The notes beneath the pieces are model-generated. The model saw only the letters and a program-made list of their open reading frames with translations, searched no databases and was not told the DNA's origin. This document shows positions 46,658 to 54,148 of a DNA stretch of 64,000 bases, one piece after another; position 1 is the stretch's first letter, and the number at the start of each line of letters is the position of its first letter. The translations under genes and the position numbers were made by a program. The stretch is from Thiomonas delicata (GTDB taxonomy: Bacteria; Pseudomonadota; Gammaproteobacteria; Burkholderiales; Burkholderiaceae_C), in NCBI RefSeq assembly GCF_900088825.1, contig NZ_LT592170.1:1042852-1106851 (forward strand), given 5' to 3'.

Positions 46658-47137
46658 TCAGAACCCCACTTGGTAGTTGTAGGTTTGGCTGCGCACTCCA
46701 TTGCCTGGGTTCCACTGAATGTTCAATGTGACGCCGCACAGGGTGGTGGTGGGGCTGGGCGCCGTGCAGGGGTTGCCCTCGGCGCCCTGGCCAGGCGTGA
46801 TGGTGACCTGGGCGTTGGGAAGCCTGGTTTGCGGATTGTTGAACACATTGGCCAGCCAGAACTGGAGGCTGGCCGGTGCGGTTGCAGCCGTGGCGCTGGT
46901 GTATGACACCGCGGCGCTGGTGCCGATTTGCCCAACCAGCCCCGGATCGGCCTGCAACAAGCCCCAGAACTGATTGCCGAGTGCCGCAGAGTCGATTGCG
47001 ACCTCGTTGCTGGTCTGCGCTGGCACCGCGAGCGAATACACCGAGGCAATGCTGAGCATGCCCAGAGCGAAGATGACGATGGCAACCAGAACGCTGATCA
47101 GCGACATGCCTGCCTGACGTGGTGGATGCATTCTCAT
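46658..47137 (-). CDS. pilV: PilV-like minor pilin lacking Glu5
   Basis: A 159-residue pseudopilin with the leader MRMHPPRQAG and the helix MSLISVLVAIVIFALGMLSI. The residue at mature position 5 is Ser, whereas PilV and most pilins have Glu (FTLIEVLVA). The C-terminal half contains a Cys pair (NPCTAPSPTTTLCG) and ends NYQVGF. It overlaps fimT by four bases, inside the minor-pilin operon. Confidence 0.83.
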   Translation of the reverse strand: MRMHPPRQAGMSLISVLVAIVIFALGMLSIASVYSLAVPAQTSNEVAIDSAALGNQFWGLLQADPGLVGQIGTSAAVSYTSATAATAPASLQFWLANVFNNPQTRLPNAQVTITPGQGAEGNPCTAPSPTTTLCGVTLNIQWNPGNGVRSQTYNYQVGF

Positions 47138-47601
47138 GATGCGGTATCGCTATTGAGGATCACGCTGCCCGATGCGAGCATTTGGAGGGTCCAGGTCTGG
47201 CCTGTCCCGGCTTTGACGGTGATGGTGGGCGAGGCACTGATGAAGCCTTGCGTGTCAAACGTCAGCGTTTGCGATGTGCCTGTACTGATGACGCAAGTCA
47301 CGTTGGGGTATTGCGCGGCCACTTGCGCCGCGCTCATCGAGTGCTCTGTGCTGGTATTTCCGCCCACAGTGGTGCTCCACGTACAGTTTTGTGGGCCGAG
47401 GGTCATGGCTACGGGTTGCTGGCTGGTCACGGCCTGATTGCGTGCCCATGCGACGTCTTGGGGAAATTGGTTGACGAGCACGGATGTCTTTCCCGCATCC
47501 ACCATGTCGACCAGGTTCGGCACGACCAGCAGGCCGAGGATGGCGGCCACTGCGATGGTGATCAAAAGCTCAATGAGTGTGAACCCCGCCGAGTGTTTCA
47601 T
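47134..47601 (-). CDS. fimT: FimT/GspH-type minor pilin
   Basis: A 155-residue pseudopilin with the standard type III signal MKHSAG-FTLIELLITIAVAA and the FimT/FimU-like region VAWARNQAVTSQQPVAMTLG. A Cys pair (NCTWS; VTCVIS) may form a disulfide. It lies one base after pilE. FimT/FimU proteins prime pilus assembly and in some bacteria bind DNA for uptake; a DNA-binding role here is not shown by the sequence. Confidence 0.87.
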   Translation of the reverse strand: MKHSAGFTLIELLITIAVAAILGLLVVPNLVDMVDAGKTSVLVNQFPQDVAWARNQAVTSQQPVAMTLGPQNCTWSTTVGGNTSTEHSMSAAQVAAQYPNVTCVISTGTSQTLTFDTQGFISASPTITVKAGTGQTWTLQMLASGSVILNSDTAS

Positions 47602-47602
47602 C

Positions 47603-48037
47603 TCAGCAGTCTCCGGACTGGTTGCGCACCCAGCATTGGCCGCTCGGGGCCGTCCAGCCTGATGGCACGGTGGGCGTGGTTTTGGTGCCGTTCTCGTCGA
47701 TCGTGTAGCTCAGGCCGGAAAGGTCGGCCGATGTTCCGGTTGCGGTGATGGTGAATGTTGTCTGGGTGACGTTGCTGCATGCGAATGTGAAATCCTTTGC
47801 CGTGGCGACGGGCACAGGGCAAGTGGTTGCGCCGCCGCCTGTTGCCAGGTAGCTACGGTTGTCCTGGTTGTACTGCTGCATGGCAACGCTCATGCCCGAC
47901 AAGCCGGAGAACGCTTCGGGCAATTTGCTGCGCGTGACGTAGCCGTTGTAGGCCGGCAGGGCGATGGCCGAGAGGATGGCGACTATCGCCACGACGATCA
48001 TCAACTCGATGAGGGTGAATCCACGAGATGTTTTCAT
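47603..48037 (-). CDS. pilE: PilE-like type IV pilin
   Basis: A 144-residue pilin with the leader MKTSRG, the N-terminal helix FTLIELMIVVAIVAILSAIA and Glu5 present. The C-terminal disulfide loop is framed by Cys residues in GQCWVRNQSGDC, and another pair lies at TTCPVP and FACSNV. Similar genes in Burkholderiales head the minor-pilin cluster. AAGGAG precedes the start. Whether it is the major pilin or a minor subunit cannot be told without the rest of the genome. Confidence 0.87.
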   Translation of the reverse strand: MKTSRGFTLIELMIVVAIVAILSAIALPAYNGYVTRSKLPEAFSGLSGMSVAMQQYNQDNRSYLATGGGATTCPVPVATAKDFTFACSNVTQTTFTITATGTSADLSGLSYTIDENGTKTTPTVPSGWTAPSGQCWVRNQSGDC

Positions 48038-48291
48038 GCGCTCGACTCCTTGCAGGTGATTGTGTTTGGATCACGCGATGTATGCGGAAAAATCTGGATG
48101 AACGGTAGTATTTTCCCGACAAAAATCGGAGATGATTTGTTTTGCAACATAAATAACAAAATGAAATAAGTTGGACCATTCTTTCCTCTCTTTCTTTGGG
48201 CTTGGTGTTTTCGGACTTTGCGATTTCACCCTTGTCGGCCGATCTGGCAACGAAAGGGGGTTTGCGGCGTGTATCCGTTGATAATCACCCC

Positions 48292-49104
48292 ATGAACTCC
48301 TCAACACTCGCTTTCATCGGCGGCGGCAATATGGCCGGCGCGCTCATCGGCGGGCTGATCCAGGCCGGATCGGCAGCCTCGTCCATCTTGGTCATCGAGC
48401 CGCAGGCGGCGCAGCGCGAGAGCCTGCGGCAGCGCTTCGGTGTCCGCGTGTACGAGGGGGCCGTGGCGGAACTGGGCGAGGCCGAGGCGGTGGTCTGGGC
48501 CGTCAAGCCGCAGAGCTTCGCCGAGGCGGCCGTGGCCTGTGCGCCGCATTTCGGCGCTGCGCTGCATATCAGCGTGATGGCCGGGGTGCGTTGCGCCGCG
48601 ATTGCGCGGCGGGCGGGGGCGCGGCGCATCGTGCGCGCGATGCCCAATACGCCGGCACTGATCGGGCAGGGGATCGCGGGGTTGTATGCCAGCCCGCAGG
48701 CGACGGCCGACGACCGCGCCCGTGCCGAGCGCCTGCTCAATCCGACCGGCCAATGGCTGTGGGTGGAACAAGAGGCCCAGCTCGACGCGGTGACGGCCCT
48801 TTCGGGTTCGGGGCCCGCCTATGTGTTCTACCTGCTCGAAGCCATGATCGATGCGGGAACCCGCATGGGGCTTCCCGCCGAATCCGCAAAACGCTTGGCG
48901 CTCGGCACGTTTTCCGGCGCTGCCGCCTTGGCCGCGCAGTCGCCGCTGTCGCCGGCGCAGCTGCGCGAGCAAGTCACGAGCAAGGGCGGCACGACGGCGG
49001 CCGCATTGGACGTGCTGGCCGAACACGGCGTCGCTCAGACTTTTGGCGCCGCGCTCCAGGCCGCGGCCAACCGCGCGGCCGAATTGGGCGAGCAGTTGAA
49101 CTGA
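48292..49104 (+). CDS. proC: pyrroline-5-carboxylate reductase
   Basis: The final enzyme of proline synthesis, 270 residues. It has the Rossmann motif FIGGGNMAGALIGGL, the conserved RAMPNTPALIGQG and the C-terminal signature of the family (LSGSGPAYVFYLLEAM; LREQVTSKGGTTAAAL). The ATG at 48292 is selected; a longer frame from 48196 crosses the AT-rich pilus leader region. It is divergent from pilE. Confidence 0.94.
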   Translation: MNSSTLAFIGGGNMAGALIGGLIQAGSAASSILVIEPQAAQRESLRQRFGVRVYEGAVAELGEAEAVVWAVKPQSFAEAAVACAPHFGAALHISVMAGVRCAAIARRAGARRIVRAMPNTPALIGQGIAGLYASPQATADDRARAERLLNPTGQWLWVEQEAQLDAVTALSGSGPAYVFYLLEAMIDAGTRMGLPAESAKRLALGTFSGAAALAAQSPLSPAQLREQVTSKGGTTAAALDVLAEHGVAQTFGAALQAAANRAAELGEQLN

Positions 49105-49239
49105 ATCCGGCGCCTGCCGGCAAGGATTTCCGGCCTTTGCACGGCCACGGCCAGTCGGAACCGAGCCTCTGCGCCCATGCGCGAGGAGTCGGCCCACGCT
49201 CCGCGCCGGCCGGGCGGCCTGCTACCATTATGGGTTCCC

Positions 49240-49330
49240 GGAGAGATGGATGAGCGGTTTAAGTCGCACGCCTGGAAAGCGTGTAAGGGTTAACAGCCCT
49301 TCGGGGGTTCGAATCCCCCTCTCTCCGCCA
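49240..49330 (+). tRNA. tRNA-Ser (anticodon GGA)
   Basis: A long-variable-arm tRNA with acceptor stem GGAGAGA/TCTCTCC, an anticodon stem CACGC/GCGTG around the loop CTGGAAA (anticodon GGA at 49274-49276), a T loop GTTCGAATC and an encoded CCA end. It reads UCC/UCU serine codons. An integrase gene follows, and tRNA-Ser 3' ends are frequent attachment sites, so this end is the probable left attachment site of a genomic island. Confidence 0.96.
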
Positions 49331-49355
49331 GAATTGATCCAAAGCAGTCCCTCAA

Positions 49356-49387
49356 AGCCCCACGCAGTCTCTGCGGTGGGGCTTTTT
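49356..49387 (+). terminator. terminator after tRNA-Ser
   Basis: AGCCCCACGCAG pairs with CTGCGGTGGGGCT around TCT (one bulge), followed by TTTTT. It is placed 25 bases after the tRNA. Confidence 0.85.
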
Positions 49388-49429
49388 CATTGGGGAGTGC
49401 GTCCATAATCGTCCCTTTGCATCCGAGGC

Positions 49430-49493
49430 GATACCACGCCAGCCAGCCGCCAATCGTGGTATTTTTCATGGTATCCAGAAGGGCGATACCATG
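49430..49493. promoter_or_regulatory. four GATACCA half-sites at the integrase start
   Basis: GATACCACG (49430-49438) is followed by its near-complement CGTGGTATT (49455-49463); then CATGGTATC (49467-49475) and GATACCATG (49485-49493) form a perfect 9-base inverted repeat. The last arm contains the integrase ATG. Four related half-sites in 64 bases suggest an autoregulatory or recombination (arm-type) binding array. Confidence 0.6.
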
Positions 49494-50669
49494 AGTCTCA
49501 CCGTAAAGGCTGTCGACGCAGCCAAGCCGCAGGAGCGGCCCTACAAACTCACCGACGGCGGCGGCCTGTACCTCTTTGTGGCGCCCACCGGGTTGAAAAG
49601 CTGGCGTGCCAACTACGAGCTGAACGGCAAACAGCGCACGCGGACCTACGGCCGCTACCCGGCCATGACTTTGGCGCAGGCCCGAGAAGCGCATACGCAG
49701 GCCAAAAGCACACCGGCCGAGGCGGCGACAGTCACGCCGATCGCGAAGGTCGCACCGACGTTCAAGGCCATCACGGAGCAGTGGCTGAAGATCAAACTTC
49801 CCTCCCTGTCCAACGGAAAGCACCAGGGGCAGGTAGCCGGGACGCTGGAGCGCTTCGCGTACCCAGCGATTGGTAAGCTGCCGATCGATCAGATCCCACG
49901 CACAAAACTCGTGGAAGTCGTGCAGGCCGTGCAGAAGGGCGGCCGTGTGGAAACTGCTCATCGGGTGGCTGGGCGCATCGCGGCGGTATTCGACTACGCG
50001 CAGGACGTGGGCTACATCGAGAGCCACGGTGCCGCTGGTCTGGTGCGAGTGCTGCAGCCGCGCAAGGTGAAAAAACCGATGGCCAGCATCCCGCCCGGCG
50101 AAGCTGGCGCTTTGCTCGCGGCGATCGACGGCTATGAGGAGCCGGTCACCCGCCTGGGGCTGCAGTTACTGGCCTTGACTTTCGTGCGCGTCGGCGAGAT
50201 GCGCGGTATGCGGTGGTCAGAGTTGCGCGAGGACGGCACGGTCTGGGTAGTTCCCGCAGACCGCATGAAGGCAGGATTGCCGCACGTAGTACCGTTGTCC
50301 CAACAGGCGCGGGCGGTGCTTGAACAACTTCGGGTGCTCACAGGTGACCGCAATCTGGTGCTGGATTCACCGCTGCGCCCGGGGCATGCGCTGTCGGAGA
50401 ACACCTTCCTGTTCGCGCTTTACCGACTGGGCTATCGCGGTCGGATGACGGCGCATGGATTTCGGGCTCTGGCGTCCACCGTGCTCAATGAGCAATCGGG
50501 CTTTGCGCACGATGTCATCGAGCGCCAGCTCGCGCACCGCGAGACGGATACGGTTCGCGCGGCGTACAACCGGGCGCAATATCTGGACCAGCGCCGGGGG
50601 TTGATGCAGTGGTGGGCGGACTGGTTGGATCGACAGCGCGAATCAGATCGGCCACCCGTCAGCGCGTGA
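49491..50669 (+). CDS. tyrosine-type site-specific integrase (P4-like)
   Basis: A 392-residue integrase. The N-terminal arm-binding DUF4102 domain reads YKLTDGGGLYLFVAPTGLKSW, the SAM-like core-binding domain follows, and the catalytic domain contains RVGEMRGMRW (first Arg), TAHGFRALASTVLNE (His-x-x-Arg) and RAAYNRAQY (nucleophile Tyr). It lies 160 bases after tRNA-Ser and reads away from it, the usual arrangement for islands inserted in tRNA genes. All catalytic residues are present, so it may be active. Confidence 0.92.
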   Translation: MSLTVKAVDAAKPQERPYKLTDGGGLYLFVAPTGLKSWRANYELNGKQRTRTYGRYPAMTLAQAREAHTQAKSTPAEAATVTPIAKVAPTFKAITEQWLKIKLPSLSNGKHQGQVAGTLERFAYPAIGKLPIDQIPRTKLVEVVQAVQKGGRVETAHRVAGRIAAVFDYAQDVGYIESHGAAGLVRVLQPRKVKKPMASIPPGEAGALLAAIDGYEEPVTRLGLQLLALTFVRVGEMRGMRWSELREDGTVWVVPADRMKAGLPHVVPLSQQARAVLEQLRVLTGDRNLVLDSPLRPGHALSENTFLFALYRLGYRGRMTAHGFRALASTVLNEQSGFAHDVIERQLAHRETDTVRAAYNRAQYLDQRRGLMQWWADWLDRQRESDRPPVSA

Positions 50670-50790
50670 GGCTGCCGATCCGCACGGGCTGCGGCAGTAT
50701 GCCGGCGCTGACGGCGCGCCAGAACGTGGAGCGGCCCATCGATAGCATGTGAGCGCCTTCGATGGCAGTCACGAGAAGCTTGTCAGCCAG
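50659..50790 (-). pseudogene. decayed AlpA-family excisionase/regulator fragment
   Basis: The minus strand encodes KLLVTAIEGAHMLSMGRSTF followed by WRAVSAGILPQPVRIGSLTR and a stop. This matches the MerR-like helix-turn-helix of AlpA proteins, which normally continue LTRWR; a TGA stands where the TGG for Trp would be. No ATG lies in frame upstream, and a TAA precedes the fragment. Its end overlaps the integrase 3' end by 11 bases. AlpA-type proteins control island excision, so loss would favour a fixed island. Confidence 0.65.
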
Positions 50791-51015
50791 GGATTACCTC
50801 ATGCCAGTTCGACAGCGCATGGCGCCGTGACGGTCCGAGTCTGACTTCGACAATTGTTGCGACCATGCCTTAAGTGTCACCGGACTGCCGGACGACCAAT
50901 GCATAGCCCAGGACCAAGATGGTTGAGCCCATGTGACAGGCCCCGCCTGCCGGCCTTAACTATGCGAGAATGCTGAACAATTCCTACTGAGGACGAAACT
51001 TGGCGGCAAATTTTT
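50791..51015. other. region upstream of the two-gene island module
   Basis: About 225 bases without a gene. It must carry the promoter of the module that starts at 51016; a possible -10-like TATGCGAGAAT lies near 50970. No other structure stood out. Confidence 0.3.
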
Positions 51016-51456
51016 ATGGCACAACGCCCCGGAAATAACCCCAAACGCCGTATCGTCCGGCCAGAGCGCCTGACTGAGGAGGAGAAGGCGCAATTGATGC
51101 GGGACGTGCGCTATGTCGGTAGCGGTCACCATAAACGAAATCCAGCTGATTACGAGCTGCCGCGAGCAAACCCCCGGCCCACAAAGTCGTTGTGTGATCT
51201 GGAGCGCACCATTAATCTGAGTGAGGCACAGCACCTTGTGGCGACCGGCATCCAATGCGGTTTGTTCAGTGAGCCGCGGGAAGACGGCTTCCCGAAGTTC
51301 ATTTGGAGCGTATCGGAACGTGGCGAGGTGTTTGAAGCCAAAACAGATACTCATGGCACCGGTGAATATCATGGGTACCCGCTGGAAGATGAGGATGTCA
51401 TGCACGAGTATGTGAAGTCCGTCTGGATAGAAAGATGCCAGAGCGCTGGTCAATAA
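51016..51456 (+). CDS. hypothetical protein, first gene of island module
   Basis: A 146-residue soluble protein with no domain I can name. Conspicuous segments are VGSGHHKRNPADYELP, RPTKSLCDLERTINLSEAQH, FIWSVSERGEVFEAKTD and EYHGYPLEDEDVM. The His, Asp and Trp positions look conserved-like and could be functional. Its end overlaps the start of the next gene by 22 bases, so the two are probably translated together and work as a unit. Island location suggests a toxin-antitoxin, defence or regulatory role, but that is inference only. Confidence 0.6.
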   Translation: MAQRPGNNPKRRIVRPERLTEEEKAQLMRDVRYVGSGHHKRNPADYELPRANPRPTKSLCDLERTINLSEAQHLVATGIQCGLFSEPREDGFPKFIWSVSERGEVFEAKTDTHGTGEYHGYPLEDEDVMHEYVKSVWIERCQSAGQ

Positions 51457-52733
51457 CGCCCGAGTGGGCGCAGTTGGAAACTGGGTCGCCAGAAGAGCGA
51501 GCGGGTTTTGCCGCGCTCGGCATTTATGCCTATGATGCCTGCTTGACGGAGGGACATGATCGTCTTTTGCAAAGCATCCGGCGAGATCCGTATCTGTCGG
51601 CATACCATTTTGCCGAATGGCTAGCCTGGAATTGGTGGCGCCTGCGTTGGGAGCCACACAAGAAGTCACCCGAGTGGGAACTCTCACATGCCATGGCGAG
51701 CATCGGCGGGGGCTACATCTGGCCGAACATCCACATCGTTTCCGATGGGCAAGCCGTCACGCTCGTGTCTAAACCCACGCCCGAGCGTGCACGTACCCCT
51801 TACCGCTATATCACTGACAGCGTGAGTGTCATCACCGCTGCCGACTTTGAAAGCGAAGTGGACTTGTTCATCGAAGCGGTTTTGCAACGATTGCAAACTC
51901 GCCAAGTTGCCGACAGCAATCTGAGCGATATTTGGCAGCACGTGCTCCAGGAGCGACAAGATCCAACTCTGTCCATGCACCGCAAGCTCGAAGCATTGTT
52001 GAGCGAAGACCCTGGCGAAGTGGATGAAGCTCTGCTGAATCGCTTTCTGAGCAATGGCGAGGCTACAGGCCAAACCGCTCTTGAGGAAATCGCCGCCAAT
52101 CGCATACCGGGTAAAGCTGTGCCCGACGTCACGCGCCTGCTCGAGCTGGGTCATGAGCGAGGTGCCGTCACAAATCCTCAAGACTGTGTAACCCTGCGCA
52201 CTCCCATTCCAGGTGACTTAGACGCCGCCTGGAAGGTTGGTACCCGTACAGCACAACTGTTGCGTGCTCAGGAAAACATGGACCAGGGTGTAGCTATCAC
52301 GAACGATCGGCTTGCGGATATGTATGGTGCCCCACGAAATATTTTTAATTCCGCAGAACCACTAGAACCGCAATTCGATCTGTCCTTTGTCTTATCAGAG
52401 TCCAAGCAGCGTAATCGGGTCGTACTACGCTCCAAGTGGGATACCGGTCGTCGTTTCGAGATAGCCCGTCTGCTGGGTGATACCTTGATCCGTGTAACTA
52501 ACGATCCCATGCGCCCTGCCACGCGTTCGGATACCTACAGGCAGAAGGTGCAGCGCGCGTTCGCAGCCGAACTCCTTAGCCCCTTTCAAGCTGTGGAAAC
52601 CATGCTGAATGGGGACTACTCGATGGAGAACCAGCAGGATGTCGCCCACTACTTCCAAGTCTCGAGCCTGACCATACGCACGCTACTGGTCAACCACAAG
52701 CGGATCGACCGCAGTGAGCTCGATGGGGGGTGA
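51435..52733 (+). CDS. large ImmA/IrrE-like protein with degenerate HEXXH, second gene of island module
   Basis: A 432-residue protein. The N-terminal half (Trp-rich AEWLAWNWWRLRWEPHKKSP) is unrecognised. The C-terminal half resembles ImmA/IrrE zinc peptidases: NRVVLRSKWDTGRRFEIARL, then LLGDTLIRVTNDP, and KVQRAFAAELLSPFQAVETM followed by a winged-helix-like end (DVAHYFQVSSLTIRTLLVNH). Where an active enzyme has HELGH, this has Arg345-Leu-Leu-Gly-Asp349, so the metal and catalytic residues are gone. It may bind DNA or a partner rather than cut protein. Confidence 0.6.
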   Translation: MPERWSITPEWAQLETGSPEERAGFAALGIYAYDACLTEGHDRLLQSIRRDPYLSAYHFAEWLAWNWWRLRWEPHKKSPEWELSHAMASIGGGYIWPNIHIVSDGQAVTLVSKPTPERARTPYRYITDSVSVITAADFESEVDLFIEAVLQRLQTRQVADSNLSDIWQHVLQERQDPTLSMHRKLEALLSEDPGEVDEALLNRFLSNGEATGQTALEEIAANRIPGKAVPDVTRLLELGHERGAVTNPQDCVTLRTPIPGDLDAAWKVGTRTAQLLRAQENMDQGVAITNDRLADMYGAPRNIFNSAEPLEPQFDLSFVLSESKQRNRVVLRSKWDTGRRFEIARLLGDTLIRVTNDPMRPATRSDTYRQKVQRAFAAELLSPFQAVETMLNGDYSMENQQDVAHYFQVSSLTIRTLLVNHKRIDRSELDGG

Positions 52734-52827
52734 TTGGGCGCATGCTTGCATAGATTACCTGAATTGCCGTTGCCAAAAGCCAACCGTTCTCAGTTGGCTT
52801 TTTCGCCCTTTCCCTGCCAGTTTGTGC

Positions 52828-53064
52828 GGATTCCGGGATCTCGCGTCTACAGTGCTCAATGAACAATCGGGTTTTGCCCACGATGTCATCGTGCGCCAGC
52901 TTGCGCACCGGGAGACTGATGCGGTTCGCGCGGCGTACAACCGGGCGCAATATCTCGACCAGCGTCGGGGGCTGATGCAGTGGTGGGCAGACTGGCTGGA
53001 TCAACAGTGGCAATCCGATAAGCCAACCGAAAGCGTGATCACCAACCGCCAGCGTTTGTCATGA
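52828..53064 (+). pseudogene. C-terminal fragment of a second integrase
   Basis: Bases 52828 to about 53001 match the integrase 3' end (50457-50630). Over the first 58 codons I count 18 base differences in 174, and only three change the amino acid. The His-x-x-Arg box is partly cut off, while RAAYNRAQYLDQRRGLMQWW is kept with the nucleophile Tyr. The tail then differs (QQWQSDKPTESVITN) and stops at 53064. The mostly silent differences show it derives from another functional island integrase, not from recent duplication of the local gene. Confidence 0.85.
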
Positions 53065-53148
53065 CTCGGTCCATGTGGAATCCGGGCGGATCGTTGCCCA
53101 TCCGGCGATTCTTGAGCCGGTGAACCGTGTGATCGGAGACGGTTTCTG

Positions 53149-53760
53149 ATGCTGCCAGAAAAAGCGCTGTTCTTCGGCCTAACCTGCCTCGGCTTCGGCT
53201 TCATTCCAGGGCCCGCGCTGCTACAGACCGTATCGTTGACGCTTCAGCACGGGCGGCGTGTCGGCTTCCTGTCCGCGCTCGGCATCCACCTCGGCGCCTT
53301 TTTCCAGATCTGCATCGTCGCGCTCGGTGCGGTCGCGGTGCTGAAGACATCGCCGATGCTGTATCACGTGCTCAAGGTGGTCGGTGGAGGCTATCTGATC
53401 TGGCTCGGCATCCAGCGCATCCGTGCACCCGTAAGGCATGACGAGGAGATCGACGTGCCGAACAACGTTGTGTCGTCGAGCGCGTTCATCGAGGCGTCGA
53501 ATCCGAAATCAGCACTGTTCTATTTTTCGTTTTTGCTGCAATTCACCGATCCGGACGTGTCGCTCGGGCTCGGCTGGCAACTGTTCTTGCTCGGCGCTTG
53601 CGCCAATCTGCTGTTTTCTGCCGCCGACGTGTTCTGCATCCTGCTTGCCCATCCGTTGCGTACCCGCGTGTCACCGGGCGGCCAGGCACTGCGGGTCGGC
53701 CAGTTGCTCGCCGGCTCGCTGTTCGTCGTGCTGGGCGTGATGGCGATCATCAGCAATTAG
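53149..53760 (+). CDS. LysE/RhtB-family amino-acid exporter
   Basis: A 203-residue membrane protein with about six hydrophobic segments. The family pattern is FGFIPGPALLQTVSLTLQHG RR near the N terminus, then VVGGGYLIWLGIQRIR and FIEASNPKSALFYFSFLLQF. LysE/RhtB proteins export amino acids or their analogues; the substrate is not predictable. It stands alone, just beyond the integrase fragment. Confidence 0.88.
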   Translation: MLPEKALFFGLTCLGFGFIPGPALLQTVSLTLQHGRRVGFLSALGIHLGAFFQICIVALGAVAVLKTSPMLYHVLKVVGGGYLIWLGIQRIRAPVRHDEEIDVPNNVVSSSAFIEASNPKSALFYFSFLLQFTDPDVSLGLGWQLFLLGACANLLFSAADVFCILLAHPLRTRVSPGGQALRVGQLLAGSLFVVLGVMAIISN

Positions 53761-53883
53761 CGCGGGTATGACCCCACGAGGAACGACAGGTGTATCGACG
53801 GGGTGAGGCCAGGCTGCTCAATTGCAAGTCGCCCTCTCGATGCCGATTCCCTCCTTCGTGCCAACGCATCCCGCGAAGGACAA

Positions 53884-54123
53884 AAAGACCTGTTGAATAC
53901 GCTCCGCCTAATTGTGAACATGATTGTGTTGCGGAACACGCGGTACATGGAAGGCGTGCTGATGCGGTTGCGCAGCGAGGGCTACCGGGTGTGGCCCAAG
54001 GAGGGGGGCGGCAGACGCCGTCGACGCAAGAACATCAAAATACTCGGGCGCTACTCGCGCGCCGTGTCGGCGTCCGACGCGCGTGGAGAGCTACGCCTGT
54101 TGTCCACAGGGATTGATTTATGA
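53884..54123 (+). pseudogene. C-terminal remnant of a Tn3-family transposase
   Basis: The frame reads KDLLNTLRLIVNMIVLRNTR then YMEGVLMRLRSEGY and, after a scrambled RRRRR section, KNIKILGRYSRAVSASDARG EL. This follows the end of Tn3-type TnpA (LNTLRLIVNMIVLWNT-YM ... LSPLIHDHINMLGRYSF..ARGELRPL). The conserved Trp is replaced by Arg and the middle part is altered, so it is not functional. The start codon at 53803 and the sequence before 53884 are not transposase-like. Confidence 0.75.
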
Positions 54124-54148
54124 AATTTTGCAGATGCGTTCATGGGGT

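Noticed and set aside
49240-54123. Second copy of the tRNA-Ser 3' end as right attachment site
   Set aside because: Scanning by eye found no repeat of the CCCCCTCTCTCCGCCA end inside the window; it may lie outside or be lost.
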